Position numbers and translations under genes: made by a program. From a virus, in IMG/VR virus record IMGVR_UViG_3300030430_004489, positions 1 to 30,146 of that record: a DNA stretch of 30,146 nt; one strand, 5' to 3'. Below, piece after piece: positions 20,346-29,327 of the stretch (its first letter is position 1; each line of letters opens with the position of its first letter). Below the pieces are notes generated by a model. That model was not told where the DNA came from, made no database searches, and saw only the letters and a program-made list of their open reading frames with translations.

Positions 20346-22613
20346 TTAAGTACCTCCAAATAGCGTGCTTGTGCTTTGGCCAAAAGATCCAAATCGTTGC
20401 TCTATTTTACGCACTAATGAATCAATCGCCGATCGCTCTGTGATTGCACTATTGATCGTAATGTTTACGCCCCCGCCGCCCATTTGTGAAGCTACATCAC
20501 GCGCAACTGATGACGACATTTGGCCCGATCGTGGTACGACCATTTCACCCTCGTGAAGCATCGCCAATCCACGGCTTGCGCCTGTAAATCGTATGCCACT
20601 TTGAGCGGAATACATACGCCCGCCGCCCATCTTTGAGCCTCCAAAAAGGCCTTCAAACGGTGCTGTAATGAGCTCGATCAGACGTTGAAACATTGATCCA
20701 ATTGCATCGCCTATCGCCTGAAAAAATCCCTTGCCTGAAAAAAAGTTTTTAATACCGTCAACAACGGACATGATGAGCTTTCCAATACTTGCAACGATTG
20801 CAAAAGGCAACTGTATCAAAGCATCAATAATCATTTTGGCGGCTTCAAAAAGTATCGAGGGCAACGCCTCAATGAGCAAAGGAACAAGCACCTTAACACC
20901 TGTTGCAATACCCTCAAATGTTGCCCTAAACTGTTCTTTGATTTCCTCAGGATCTCTTTGCCCTAAATCAGACAAAGCACCCACAACACCCGCAACAGCC
21001 GATCCAATTGGGCCAAAAGCCGCGCCGACTGCATCGATCATAGAATTTGGATCCGTTGTCGCCTGTATCACAGTTGTTGCAACGCCAATAGCTCCGGCAA
21101 TTTGTTGTTTCTTTAGTGCGGCCCGCTCACGTTGCGCGCGTGCTTTGACCGCCTCTTTCGCCTCATCTGTATTGATCTTTTGTTGCGTTGCTATATCTTG
21201 CAAAGTTTTAAGGCGTTCAGATTCAAGATCGTTAATCTTTTGCAGTTCTGTGAGTTGATCACTGGTTGCCGATTCTATGATCGAATTAACTTCTTTTTCA
21301 GCGGCAATTCTTGCCTTGATTGTTTTTGAAATTCCTTGTGCAATTTTTTTGGCGTTTATTTCTGTAAACTTAAAATTCTTTTTGATTTGTGAAAAAATCT
21401 TTTTTTCGCGTGCAAGTTGCGCCTCAGTTCTTAACGCTTGAATGTTCGCAAGAGCGGCCTCTTTTTGAGCTTGTATTTGAGTAAGCAAAACAGCATCTTT
21501 TTTTGTGCGTGCAACTTTTTCAGCCTCATTGAATTGCTTAATTATGCTTTGTTCAGTTGCATCAAGATTACTTAATTCCTTTTGATACTCTGCGTTAATT
21601 CGTTCGGCGGGTTTCATTCGTAACATTTGAGCCGATAATAATTGATCGGCAAGGCTTGCCGCTTGCGATTGTAAGCCAACCAAAATGCTTTGTAGTTTTG
21701 ATTGCCGCTCTTTTGCAAGCGCGATCGCCTCTTCTAATTTCCTTTGCCTTTCGGTTTCCTCGGATATAAATTTTTGAAGTCTAATGTATTCACGTGATTG
21801 AGATTGAATTCTCTCAACACCATCACTTTGCAAATCACGAATTTCACGCTCTAATGTTGCAACTCTTCCCTTTGCATCTGTTCGTTTTTGTTCAGCCTCT
21901 AATCCTTTTGCGGTGATACCTGTTAATACACTTCTATATGTCCCCTCTTCAATGAGAGTATCAATGCGTTTGTTTATTGCTTTTAGGCTATCTTTTTCAG
22001 CTTTTAATGATGATTTCTTTGCTTCGATTTGTTTATCTAATTGTGTTTCTAACTTTGATGCGGCTTGTTCAGCCGAAAACGCTCTTTTTAATTCAGCGGC
22101 TTCGGCTTTTGAAACATCACCCGATAAAACCGCATATTGTAAACGCAATTCATTAAGTGTGCCCGCGCTTGTCAAAATGGCATTTTCAGCGTTTTGAAAT
22201 GCCTCTTGATTCTTTTTTATTTTTTTTGTACTTTCATCAAGGGCCTTGGCCAAGGCTTTTTGTGACTCCTCCTCTCTTTTTGATGCTGCATTGTATAACG
22301 CATATGCAGCGATCCCCGCTGAGAGGGCAATCGTTGCGCCAATAATATACAAATTCCCACTTGCAAGCGCACGCCCTAGGCCTCGAAATGTACGCGCACC
22401 CGCAACCGCAATTTCTGCAATTCCTGTTAGCTCTGGAGCCATAAAATTTGCCGCTTCGCCAACTGCTTGAAATGATCCGCTCAAGCCTCTTGCTTGTGAG
22501 CGTAAACCCTTGACGGATTTTGTGGTGTTTTTGACTTGCTGTTCAGTTTTTTTGAGGCCCGCTTGTGCGCCTTTGCTGTCAATGTCTAGAATGTATTCGA
22601 CTGTTGTACTCAT
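20346..22613 (-). CDS. Tail tape measure protein, 755 aa
   Basis: Sets tail length and is released during DNA entry. Residues about 1-45 are basic and helical; about 85-115 a hydrophobic helix (YIIGATIALSAGIAAYALY); about 120-480 a long coiled coil rich in Ala, Lys, Glu and Gln; about 500-700 hydrophobic segments (IGSAVAGVVGALSDLG, LVPLLIEALPSILFEAAKMI, LPFAIVASIGKLIMSV). Near the end is MLHEGEMVVPRSG, a phrase typical of tape measures. The start overlaps the previous stop as ATGA. At about 1.5 angstrom per residue the tail would be about 110 nm. Confidence 0.92.
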   Translation of the reverse strand: MSTTVEYILDIDSKGAQAGLKKTEQQVKNTTKSVKGLRSQARGLSGSFQAVGEAANFMAPELTGIAEIAVAGARTFRGLGRALASGNLYIIGATIALSAGIAAYALYNAASKREEESQKALAKALDESTKKIKKNQEAFQNAENAILTSAGTLNELRLQYAVLSGDVSKAEAAELKRAFSAEQAASKLETQLDKQIEAKKSSLKAEKDSLKAINKRIDTLIEEGTYRSVLTGITAKGLEAEQKRTDAKGRVATLEREIRDLQSDGVERIQSQSREYIRLQKFISEETERQRKLEEAIALAKERQSKLQSILVGLQSQAASLADQLLSAQMLRMKPAERINAEYQKELSNLDATEQSIIKQFNEAEKVARTKKDAVLLTQIQAQKEAALANIQALRTEAQLAREKKIFSQIKKNFKFTEINAKKIAQGISKTIKARIAAEKEVNSIIESATSDQLTELQKINDLESERLKTLQDIATQQKINTDEAKEAVKARAQRERAALKKQQIAGAIGVATTVIQATTDPNSMIDAVGAAFGPIGSAVAGVVGALSDLGQRDPEEIKEQFRATFEGIATGVKVLVPLLIEALPSILFEAAKMIIDALIQLPFAIVASIGKLIMSVVDGIKNFFSGKGFFQAIGDAIGSMFQRLIELITAPFEGLFGGSKMGGGRMYSAQSGIRFTGASRGLAMLHEGEMVVPRSGQMSSSVARDVASQMGGGGVNITINSAITERSAIDSLVRKIEQRFGSFGQSTSTLFGGT

Positions 22614-22864
22614 AGTATATCCGCAAGATCAATGATCGATATGTTTGGAAATATAGTATCCTTTTTTCGTTTTCGTTGCTTAAGGATACGCTTGATCCGG
22701 TCACCTCTTGCACGTACACATTGAACATTGATCAAAAGATCTGACCATGAAAGGCGCGATACTTCGGATGGAAGCACGCCATATGTCCGGCCTATAATGT
22801 CATACATGTGTACAATTTCCTCATCACTTACAAAACCCCGCAAGCCGTGCGGCCGCCTCCTCAT
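22610..22864 (-). CDS. Tail assembly chaperone, second frame, 84 aa
   Basis: Overlaps the end of the gene at 22824 by 41 bases in another frame and ends in an ATGA overlap with the tape measure. This is the classical layout of the G/GT tail chaperones. IVHMYDIIGRTYGVLPSEVS and SWSDLLINVQCVRARGDR resemble second-frame chaperone domains. The nominal ATG has GGG only two bases before it, too close for efficient initiation. A +1 (or -2) shift at the TTTT run (22832-22835) would join ...LAGF to VSDEEIVHM and give a fused product of about 241 residues. Confidence 0.7.
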   Translation of the reverse strand: MRRRPHGLRGFVSDEEIVHMYDIIGRTYGVLPSEVSRLSWSDLLINVQCVRARGDRIKRILKQRKRKKDTIFPNISIIDLADIL

Positions 22865-23336
22865 GCCCTTTCATAGCACGATCAAGAATTGCTTTGCGAT
22901 CTTCGCTTTTCAGCATACCAACCCATAATTTATTTTGTTTTGCGTTTTGCTGATCAATACCGCTTACAAGTTGCAAATCTTCCCAAGTTGCGCCGCCATC
23001 TTTTGAACATCGACGCACACAACGAATGAGCAAACGATCTTCACGTTCAGCCATTCGCTCAAGTTGATCAGGGGACATTTGATTGACCATTGATAAAAGA
23101 TCTTCAATGTCGTCAACTTCGCCACGTTCAACCCTTTCGGCGATCTCTTGTGTTTTTTGTATTTGCTCTTTTGATTGGCCCTTAAAAATTGCACTTGCAA
23201 GCAACGCACTTGCAAGGCCTGCGGCCTCCACTTCACTCGGAGACAAGATCCGCCCCTCTATTTTGATCAAGCCGTTAAAAGCATCGATCTCAAAAGATGC
23301 GGATGTAATGATCTCCTCAAGGATATTTTTATCCAT
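22824..23336 (-). CDS. Tail assembly chaperone, first frame, 170 aa
   Basis: Located between the tail tube and tape measure genes, where the first chaperone is always found. Contents: strands then helix at the N-terminus (SASFEIDAFNGLIKIEGRIL), helices (SEVEAAGLASALLASAIF), then acidic helices (ERVERGEVDDIEDLLSMV, MSPDQLERMAERED) and a C-terminal helix (ILDRAMKGHEEAAARLAG). Two ATG codons are adjacent (23339 and 23336); the second has better spacing from AAGGTG. The stop follows the candidate slippery site by two codons. Confidence 0.75.
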   Translation of the reverse strand: MDKNILEEIITSASFEIDAFNGLIKIEGRILSPSEVEAAGLASALLASAIFKGQSKEQIQKTQEIAERVERGEVDDIEDLLSMVNQMSPDQLERMAEREDRLLIRCVRRCSKDGGATWEDLQLVSGIDQQNAKQNKLWVGMLKSEDRKAILDRAMKGHEEAAARLAGFCK

Positions 23337-23373
23337 CATTACACCTTTTTTGTTTGGGTTTATAGTTTGTTAA

Positions 23374-24315
23374 TTAGTTTGATGTTGCGTTTGCGGAATC
23401 ATTGATCATTGTGAGCTTGAAAGCCGTTTCAGCTACACTAAGATCAGCCAATCCGTAAAATGTAACTGTACGCTCAATGCGTCCAAATGATGTTACATCA
23501 TCGCTGTAATCCATAATGCAAGCATTACGCAATAAGAATGTCAATGAGTCTGCGCCTGCGGTAAAGGTCAAAGATACATCACTTTTATCACCTGCGAGTT
23601 GTGAATTATAAAGATTGTTATCCTCAAGATCAAGCGTTGCGGTTATCGTAACTTCACGAACATCACTAATTTGCGGCTGCCCTGTGAGTTTAGAACCTAG
23701 GTTATTGACGCGTTCGAGTTTGTTGTCAACAGTAAACTCAAAAGATCGCACGGTGTATGTATTGCTATTGTATGACAATGTACCCGCTTGATGATGAAAC
23801 ACTTGCGCACCATCGCCAAAAGACGGCGTGATCGCTGTTGTTCTTGATGCTGCGGTTTCAGCAATAACCTCAAATGATGCGCTAGCTTCGCCACCCGCTT
23901 CGCAAGATATGGTCATTGATGTGACCATAACACCTTCAAACTTTTCAACCGATCCCGTGCCTCTTTGGAATTCCATAGTCAAGGAGGGTAATACAGTTGT
24001 AGGCTCAAAAACATGCGTATACGGCCCCGCGCCTGTTGTCGCAGGTGTTCCACCTATCGCCGCCTGAAATAGTTGCCCCATACCTTTGTAAAACAAAGGC
24101 ATTTCGATAGATCCACCCGCTTGCTCAAAAGCATCAAAAGTTGCAATAGCAAACGCCGCATCACTTTGTGATAAATGTGTTGTACGCTCACGCTCTTGTG
24201 ATCTACTCAAAGATACAGATGTCACGCGGTTTGATATGGTCGTTGTTACCGCTGTGCCATATGTACTCTCTTTCTCGTATTTGATAAAGGCCGATCGGCC
24301 AAATTGTAAAGGCAT
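23374..24315 (-). CDS. Major tail tube protein, 313 aa
   Basis: Starts MPLQFGRSAFIKYEKE with GGGGGAT upstream. The N-terminal IKYEKESTYGTAVT is typical of tube proteins of this type (the E-x-TYG-T phrase). It is followed by beta-rich segments (FEGVMVTSMTISCEAGGEAS, ASFEVIAETAAS, VRSFEFTVDNKLERVNNLGS, REVTITATLDLED) and a closing GRIERTVTFYGLAD strand pair. The gene precedes the tail chaperones, as expected. Forms the hollow tail tube. Confidence 0.85.
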   Translation of the reverse strand: MPLQFGRSAFIKYEKESTYGTAVTTTISNRVTSVSLSRSQERERTTHLSQSDAAFAIATFDAFEQAGGSIEMPLFYKGMGQLFQAAIGGTPATTGAGPYTHVFEPTTVLPSLTMEFQRGTGSVEKFEGVMVTSMTISCEAGGEASASFEVIAETAASRTTAITPSFGDGAQVFHHQAGTLSYNSNTYTVRSFEFTVDNKLERVNNLGSKLTGQPQISDVREVTITATLDLEDNNLYNSQLAGDKSDVSLTFTAGADSLTFLLRNACIMDYSDDVTSFGRIERTVTFYGLADLSVAETAFKLTMINDSANATSN

Positions 24316-24324
24316 ATTATCCCC

Positions 24325-25089
24325 CTATGATGGTAATTGATCGCGTACCTGTATCAAGCACCTAATATCGATCTGTTGTAGATTGGTTGTTGTGATCCTG
24401 CAAACAAGTGCATAATCTGTATTATTTGATCCACCTTTGGCCCGTGCGCGCACAAAGCCATTAATAAACCGTGTTTTTGTTTCATCATATCGCCCCGCGT
24501 CGTTTGTACCGCTTGAATCAAGTGACAATACATTTACGAATTTCACCCCCTCTAATCCTAGCCGATCATTAAATGGGTTTGCACGTATATTAAACAATCC
24601 TGATGTAGCAAAGTATATATCTATCTCATCAGTGGATGATTTCACAAATGCCGTTTGTGGCTCACTTGACGCAGGTCTTTGAAGCGGTTGCGATACGAGC
24701 AAGGCCGACGGCCTCGATAAATCAATAAAGCCGCTCAAGGGCGTTGTGATTGTGACATCGGTTGATAAATCTGTGGTTTGATTTGGGTTTTGAAAATATA
24801 CAAAAATCCTGTTTATCGCTTGCGTTTTTGTGTTCACTTGGTCAACTTGCAACGTTAATGATCTTGTGGAATAGTCTGCGCCTGTTTTGCGCTTAAATGT
24901 CAACAAATCACCGCCGTTGTTGGTCACAACGACATCAAACATATCGGATCGTATGTTATCCCAAAAAAGATCCCAGTCATGAGGAATTACAATTTCTATA
25001 TCTTTGTTTTCCTCAGATCCGTCACCTGTTGCACTTGCGTCAACTGCGATCGGCTTGCGCTGCTTAAAACTACTATCATACCACGTCAT
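24325..25089 (-). CDS. DUF2341-like beta-sandwich virion protein, 254 aa
   Basis: Starts MTWYDSSFKQRKPIAVDAS. The opening W-x5-RKPI, followed by IEIVIPHDWDLFWDN, FDVVVTNNGGDLL and AINRIFVYFQNPN, follows the plan of DUF2341 domains. That domain is found in carbohydrate-binding or surface proteins: RKPI-x-I, then FDDIR-like, then IWVK/FVYF-NP. C-terminal half: strands with ARAKGGSNNTDYALVCRI. It lies between the tail terminator-like gene and the tube gene, so it is likely a tail decoration or completion protein. The placement is unusual and the assignment is tentative. Confidence 0.55.
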   Translation of the reverse strand: MTWYDSSFKQRKPIAVDASATGDGSEENKDIEIVIPHDWDLFWDNIRSDMFDVVVTNNGGDLLTFKRKTGADYSTRSLTLQVDQVNTKTQAINRIFVYFQNPNQTTDLSTDVTITTPLSGFIDLSRPSALLVSQPLQRPASSEPQTAFVKSSTDEIDIYFATSGLFNIRANPFNDRLGLEGVKFVNVLSLDSSGTNDAGRYDETKTRFINGFVRARAKGGSNNTDYALVCRITTTNLQQIDIRCLIQVRDQLPS

Positions 25090-25091
25090 AA

Positions 25092-25541
25092 TCAGATCCC
25101 CGTATCGCTTTGGCTATAAACTTGCACTTCAATGTAACCGATCCCGATACCCTCGATCCCATATCGATCGCCATCTTCGGCGAGAAATGCACATTTTATA
25201 TCGTCAACAATGGATGATAAACCAATTTGACGATCTGCACAAAGAGCTTGAATCATATCTTCCACTAAATCCATAGCGTTAATTGTACGCTCTTCGACAT
25301 CGGCCCCGCCGACAAACGCATATATTTCAAACGTATTTGTTATTTTATAGCGTCCTAATGATTGACCGTATTCACTTGCCGCCTGAGAGAATGAAACGCA
25401 CGCAAAAGGCACATAAGGCGGCTCAATGGTTGCACCGATCTGTACCGTGTTTTGCATATCGATCCCGCTTTCGCCTGATGTAAAATCAACCGCAATTAAA
25501 TCGCGTATCTTTTCGGTGATTTGCCTTGTTCTTGATGCCAT
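25092..25541 (-). CDS. Putative tail terminator/completion protein, 149 aa
   Basis: Starts MASRTRQITEKIRDLIA, overlapping the previous stop. The plan of N-terminal helix, strands (VPFACVSFSQAASEYG), YKITNTFEIYAFVGG, helix (NAMDLVEDMIQALCAD) and closing strands (GIGIGYIEVQVYSQ) is that of tail terminator proteins (gpU-like/DUF3168-like). It follows the gp10-like gene, the usual order. Would cap the tail tube at the head end. Confidence 0.65.
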   Translation of the reverse strand: MASRTRQITEKIRDLIAVDFTSGESGIDMQNTVQIGATIEPPYVPFACVSFSQAASEYGQSLGRYKITNTFEIYAFVGGADVEERTINAMDLVEDMIQALCADRQIGLSSIVDDIKCAFLAEDGDRYGIEGIGIGYIEVQVYSQSDTGI

Positions 25542-25939
25542 TATCGATCCTCGTGTAGTGCGATAGCAAGTAAATTTCTAAGTTCTTTTGGAACATCAGA
25601 ATCTTTTATCTTTTGTATCGCACGGCCCATGAATAAACGCGGGCGCATGTGCTTTGTACCAAACTCAACATATCGAGCATAATTAACAGGCGCGCCCGTT
25701 GTGTTACCACCTGCACGCAAAATCATACGCGGCTTTGCATCCTTTGTATCAAATAGGCCTGTGATTGATGATCGCAATCGTCCTGTGCGTACGCGTGGAT
25801 AATCACTCGCATTAAGTTTTGCATCACGTTCAGCCTTTAATGATAACACTTGCAATTTATCGTACAACGTTTTAACGATTCTTTGATCGGCTCTTCTCAT
25901 CCTGTATCGAAATTCATCTATTGTTAGTTTTGTGCCCAT
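25541..25939 (-). CDS. HK97 gp10-like head-tail protein, 132 aa
   Basis: Starts MGTKLTIDEFRYRMRR. A helical basic N-terminus is followed by RVRTGRLRSSI and APVNYARYVEFGTKHMRPRL, the hallmark of HK97 gp10-like proteins (TG-LR-S ... YA-xVEFGT-xM-xPRxF). It overlaps the next gene start by one base (TAATG). Acts in head-tail joining or tail completion. Confidence 0.85.
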   Translation of the reverse strand: MGTKLTIDEFRYRMRRADQRIVKTLYDKLQVLSLKAERDAKLNASDYPRVRTGRLRSSITGLFDTKDAKPRMILRAGGNTTGAPVNYARYVEFGTKHMRPRLFMGRAIQKIKDSDVPKELRNLLAIALHEDR

Positions 25940-25948
25940 AAGTCACCA

Positions 25949-26563
25949 TTACAAAATTTGACGTGACTCACGAAAGGGTGCAAGGATTTCTTTCACCTCA
26001 GGCGGCATACTCTTTGCACTGATTGATATTGTTGCGGCTCTTTGTGTGATGCTGTCTTTGCCTTGTGTGGCTTTGTTACGGTGTAACTGTGATGCCCATA
26101 CACAAATTCCATGCTCTAGATCTGATGGTAATCCGCTATTTGCAAAGCCCGCTTCACAGACTACTTTGATCGCTCTATATCCACGCTCAAAAACATCAGT
26201 AGCCTCAACAGGTTTGAGGATGACACGCCCCTCGTATTGATCGAGCTCATAATCGCCTGCATCCATAAGCGTATCAGATCCATATTGCCGATCAATGTCA
26301 ATGTGTATTGATGTAATCGATTGGACGGGCCTCATTGGTAATTGTAAAACCTGAGGATTTTCGTACGTTGGCCCATCTAAAAAAAAGTCATAGGTAGCGG
26401 ACAACATACGAGGTGACGCAAGATTTTTGGGCTTGCGCCAACCCATATAGCGACAGGTCGCGGCCTCCACACGATCAAGCAACGCCTCAAGATCAGTATT
26501 TGCATTGTTGCCCGTGATCTCAGGTAGGTATTGCTTGAGTGTGGTGACCGTAACCATTGCCAT
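25949..26563 (-). CDS. Head-tail connector, gp6-like, 204 aa
   Basis: Starts MAMVTVTTLKQYLPEITG just after the previous stop. The mostly helical N-terminal half (DLEALLDRVEAATCRYMGW) is followed by LPMRPVQSITSIHID and YELDQYEGRVILKPV. This order of helix, strand and tail is that of gp6/gp15-like adaptor proteins that sit under the portal. Lies between the small head protein and gp10-like gene, as in HK97-type operons. Confidence 0.75.
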   Translation of the reverse strand: MAMVTVTTLKQYLPEITGNNANTDLEALLDRVEAATCRYMGWRKPKNLASPRMLSATYDFFLDGPTYENPQVLQLPMRPVQSITSIHIDIDRQYGSDTLMDAGDYELDQYEGRVILKPVEATDVFERGYRAIKVVCEAGFANSGLPSDLEHGICVWASQLHRNKATQGKDSITQRAATISISAKSMPPEVKEILAPFRESRQIL

Positions 26564-26565
26564 AA

Positions 26566-26931
26566 TTACACGTCACGCGCAACATCAAAGACAAATAGAA
26601 ACTCAACGTCAACAGTTGCCCCCGATCCTGCGTGACTCTTGACAATCTTGAGTGATTCAAGAGCGTCAAAATCAAGCTCTTTGGTTGCGGTTAAGGTCAG
26701 ACTTTCTGCGGTTCCTGCAGTAAGTGCCGCGCTTGCTGTATTACGAACAGCAAGAGACGTGCTTCCATTTGATACCGTCAGAATTGCGTAATTTGATCCA
26801 TCCGCTCCCGTTGTAGCATTAGGTACAAGCAAAATTTCTACAAGCTTAAGTTTGCGATAGATTGGCATGTATCTTGTTTCATCGGTCGAAGCACCTGATG
26901 CAACTAGATGTTTAGATAATATTTTTTGCAT
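26566..26931 (-). CDS. Small head protein, possible capsid decoration, 121 aa
   Basis: Follows the major capsid gene by 15 bases. After a helical start (MQKILSKHLVASGAS) it is strand-rich: KLKLVEILLVPNATTG, NYAILTVSNGSTSLAVR, AESLTLTATKELDFDALESL, VDVEFLFVFDVAR. The position and beta-rich make-up fit a capsid decoration or head-completion protein. No named family recognised. Confidence 0.55.
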   Translation of the reverse strand: MQKILSKHLVASGASTDETRYMPIYRKLKLVEILLVPNATTGADGSNYAILTVSNGSTSLAVRNTASAALTAGTAESLTLTATKELDFDALESLKIVKSHAGSGATVDVEFLFVFDVARDV

Positions 26932-26946
26932 TTTGATCCCCTTTTA

Positions 26947-28422
26947 TTAAGAAATTGCCATATTGAAACCAAACGCAACGTTTTTGGTTGCGTCAAGATC
27001 AAGCGTGTCAAAGGTTGCGCGCATTGTGGCAACGATTTCAGTTGCTCCAACATCAATCTTACGATCGGTTTCAACGAGAATACCGCGACGCTCGAAGATT
27101 GTCCATGATGGCGCGTGAGCCATAAGCAAGCCGGTTTTTGTTTTGGTTACGTTGTCATACTTACCCGCAGTGTTGAGATCAGCACTCAAGAAGCGTGACA
27201 TAATGATCGGCATACCCATAATTGCGGCAATCTGTCCGGTGCGTACTGTCGCTTGTGGGCCGAATACATCAATTGTCTTTACTTCACTCAATGATAGAAT
27301 GTTTGCAAGTACGGCCTCAGGCGATGCGAAAATAACAACATCTTGCATAGCAAGCTCACCCATTTGCGCCTTGAGGCCCAAAAGATTTGCAAAATTGAAT
27401 GTTCCCAAATCCGCAGTTGACGATCTTGCAAATGCCTGCTTACGCATACCCTTGAACATTCTACGGTGATCGGATGATCCACCTAATGCGGGACTTGTGC
27501 CCCATCGGCTTCGGATGTTCCAATCGGCGATCGCATCTTGATGTGTTGCGGAGTCATCACCGTTGATAAGCGCATCTTCCATTGCATCATTTAAATCAGC
27601 TACAATTTGTCGTTGGAGACTAGGAATAACCGCTATAGCCGAATCTTCCGCCGCTGCATCATCAATGATAAATCGTGAGGCAAGGCCCTTGATTGAAATG
27701 CTCTTCTGTGATGTCGATACGGTTGACGCGGTGTATTGCGCTGGGTTGTCATTACTAACGGATCCTTTCAAATATGGACGACCGCCACGATTCAAGCGAG
27801 GTATAAGGATTGTGTTTCTCTCAACGGCTTGCTTTTGAAGATTGTCAGCAACAACGCGGGGTAATTGGCTTTGTTCTTCGATGTTGTAATACAGATTAGC
27901 GGCAAACTGATCGGGGATCCACTCAGCACCGACACCAGCATTATCATTGAAAGCCTTTTGAATAAGCGGTTGCATGAAGCGGGGTGCCTTTTGCATGTGT
28001 TTCCACAACTTGAGATCGCTCTTTGGCGTGTGTGGTGTATTCATGATCATACGTGCAAGAGCTCGCTCTTTATTGATCTTGATGAGATCAGCATGCCATT
28101 GATTAACAGGTGTATCACTGTCAAGTAATCCCTTTTCCTCAATGCGTACGGTTCCACGGCCCGCGATCTGTACGTCTTTGTTTTCGGTTTTCCAACGGAT
28201 CCCGTTTTCGCCAACAAAGCCTTTAAGCGCATAATCAGGCGCGTTTAGATGCTCCTCAGTTGCCACAGGTTGCGCGTTTGCTTCTTGGATCAATCGCTGT
28301 GCGCGTTTAAGATCTGAGAGCTGCTTTTCAAACTGTGAAAGTTTTTCAGTACTATTTTTTTGATGAGTTTTGATCCCCTCAAGGATCGCTTTTGCCTCAT
28401 TTACAAGTGTCTTATCACTCAT
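26947..28422 (-). CDS. Major capsid protein, HK97 fold, 491 aa
   Basis: The N-terminal coiled coil (about 1-48, EGIKTHQKNSTEKLSQF, LSDLKRAQRLIQEAN) looks like a delta domain removed by the prohead protease. The HK97 core includes YNIEEQSQLPRVVADNLQ, RNTILIPRLNRGGRPYLKG, SISIKGLASRFIIDDAAAED, DAMEDALINGDDSATHQ and the DVVIFASPEAVLANILSL helix, ending AFGFNMAIS. TTAGGAG lies before the start. It follows the protease gene by 15 bases, the canonical order. Confidence 0.92.
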   Translation of the reverse strand: MSDKTLVNEAKAILEGIKTHQKNSTEKLSQFEKQLSDLKRAQRLIQEANAQPVATEEHLNAPDYALKGFVGENGIRWKTENKDVQIAGRGTVRIEEKGLLDSDTPVNQWHADLIKINKERALARMIMNTPHTPKSDLKLWKHMQKAPRFMQPLIQKAFNDNAGVGAEWIPDQFAANLYYNIEEQSQLPRVVADNLQKQAVERNTILIPRLNRGGRPYLKGSVSNDNPAQYTASTVSTSQKSISIKGLASRFIIDDAAAEDSAIAVIPSLQRQIVADLNDAMEDALINGDDSATHQDAIADWNIRSRWGTSPALGGSSDHRRMFKGMRKQAFARSSTADLGTFNFANLLGLKAQMGELAMQDVVIFASPEAVLANILSLSEVKTIDVFGPQATVRTGQIAAIMGMPIIMSRFLSADLNTAGKYDNVTKTKTGLLMAHAPSWTIFERRGILVETDRKIDVGATEIVATMRATFDTLDLDATKNVAFGFNMAIS

Positions 28423-28437
28423 TGTTATTACTCCTAA

Positions 28438-29226
28438 TTAGGAAAGAAGCGCAGATAAAAAAGCGCGCTCTTGTGGGGTTAAAAATTGTTTCTCTTTGTC
28501 TTTGTCGTCATCCTCATCATCATGATAACCTTTGTCATCCTCTGATGATTCCTCATCATCATGATAGCCTTTATCATCCTCGGAATCGTCATCATGATCC
28601 ATCATATCGGTTTCAAGTTCTTCATCCTTGGGATCAAGTTTTGATTCCTCCATTTCATGACGTGCATACGTCACGATTACAGTATCATCAGTCATTTCAA
28701 CCTCAAGGATGTGTTTGAGGTTTGAGATCTTAAAGTTTCTATTTTGCATTTGATATCCTTTGGCGGCAACTGCATCACCGTTGGCGGGTATTGTTACGAT
28801 TGAGATTTCAAGGAGCTCAGCGCGATCGAAGTATTGCCCGCTTTGCCCGTGTGCAGGATGTGACTTTTCGAGCATTGATCGGGGTGTACTATCGATAGGA
28901 TTAAAGCCTACACTTACAGCATTCAAAAAGCCCGCCTTTGTTTTGCGTGCAACTTCTTTTGCCTGCGGATCGTCCATATCAAATTCTATGTCAACCATTA
29001 ATTGACCGTCAACAACGTCAACGATCCCTTTTCCTATCGGCAAAGCGTTTGAATTGTGATTCAGAAGGATCACGGGGTTTTGTCTAAACTTTGAAAGATC
29101 CCAACCGCCTTGATTGATTACATCACCATATCGATCGGCGTTTGCAGTACTGGCCACAAAAGACACAAGATCGCCCTTTGTTGTACCCTCTCGCAAGATC
29201 TCACATTGTAAATTACGTATGTACAT
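28438..29226 (-). CDS. Prohead protease (HK97 family) with acidic C-terminal tail, 262 aa
   Basis: Catalytic residues visible: His57 in ILLNHNSNALPIGKG, Ser105 in FLNAVSVGFNP, and an acidic third residue likely near AELLEISIV (137-140). Cleaves scaffold domains during capsid maturation. Residues about 190-245 are extremely acidic and contain a tandem repeat of SEDDKGYHDDE (about 215-225 and 228-238). The tail ends LTPQERAFLSALLS, which looks like a scaffold-type capsid-binding helix. First gene of the late operon; AGAGG lies upstream of the start. Confidence 0.88.
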   Translation of the reverse strand: MYIRNLQCEILREGTTKGDLVSFVASTANADRYGDVINQGGWDLSKFRQNPVILLNHNSNALPIGKGIVDVVDGQLMVDIEFDMDDPQAKEVARKTKAGFLNAVSVGFNPIDSTPRSMLEKSHPAHGQSGQYFDRAELLEISIVTIPANGDAVAAKGYQMQNRNFKISNLKHILEVEMTDDTVIVTYARHEMEESKLDPKDEELETDMMDHDDDSEDDKGYHDDEESSEDDKGYHDDEDDDKDKEKQFLTPQERAFLSALLS

Positions 29227-29327
29227 ATAAACCTCTATATGTGTATATACATCATTGTACCGTACTTTGCAATATATACAAGAATTACAAGTATTGAGGT
29301 CAAAACAAAAATAAATAAAAATATTTG
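29227..29327 (-). promoter_or_regulatory. Control region of the late operon
   Basis: About 100 AT-rich bases between divergent operons. On the minus strand I see candidates: TTGACC with TGTATA 17 bases on (-10 near 29285), and TTGCAA with TATATA 17 bases on, nearer the start codon. I cannot choose between them. There is no full 15-bp operator here, so late transcription may be controlled differently from the operator-bearing units. Confidence 0.4.

Noticed and set aside
22610-22864. Independent gene starting at its own ATG
   Set aside because: Kept as a feature, but independent initiation is doubtful because the GGG is only two bases from the ATG and the layout matches frameshifted tail chaperones.
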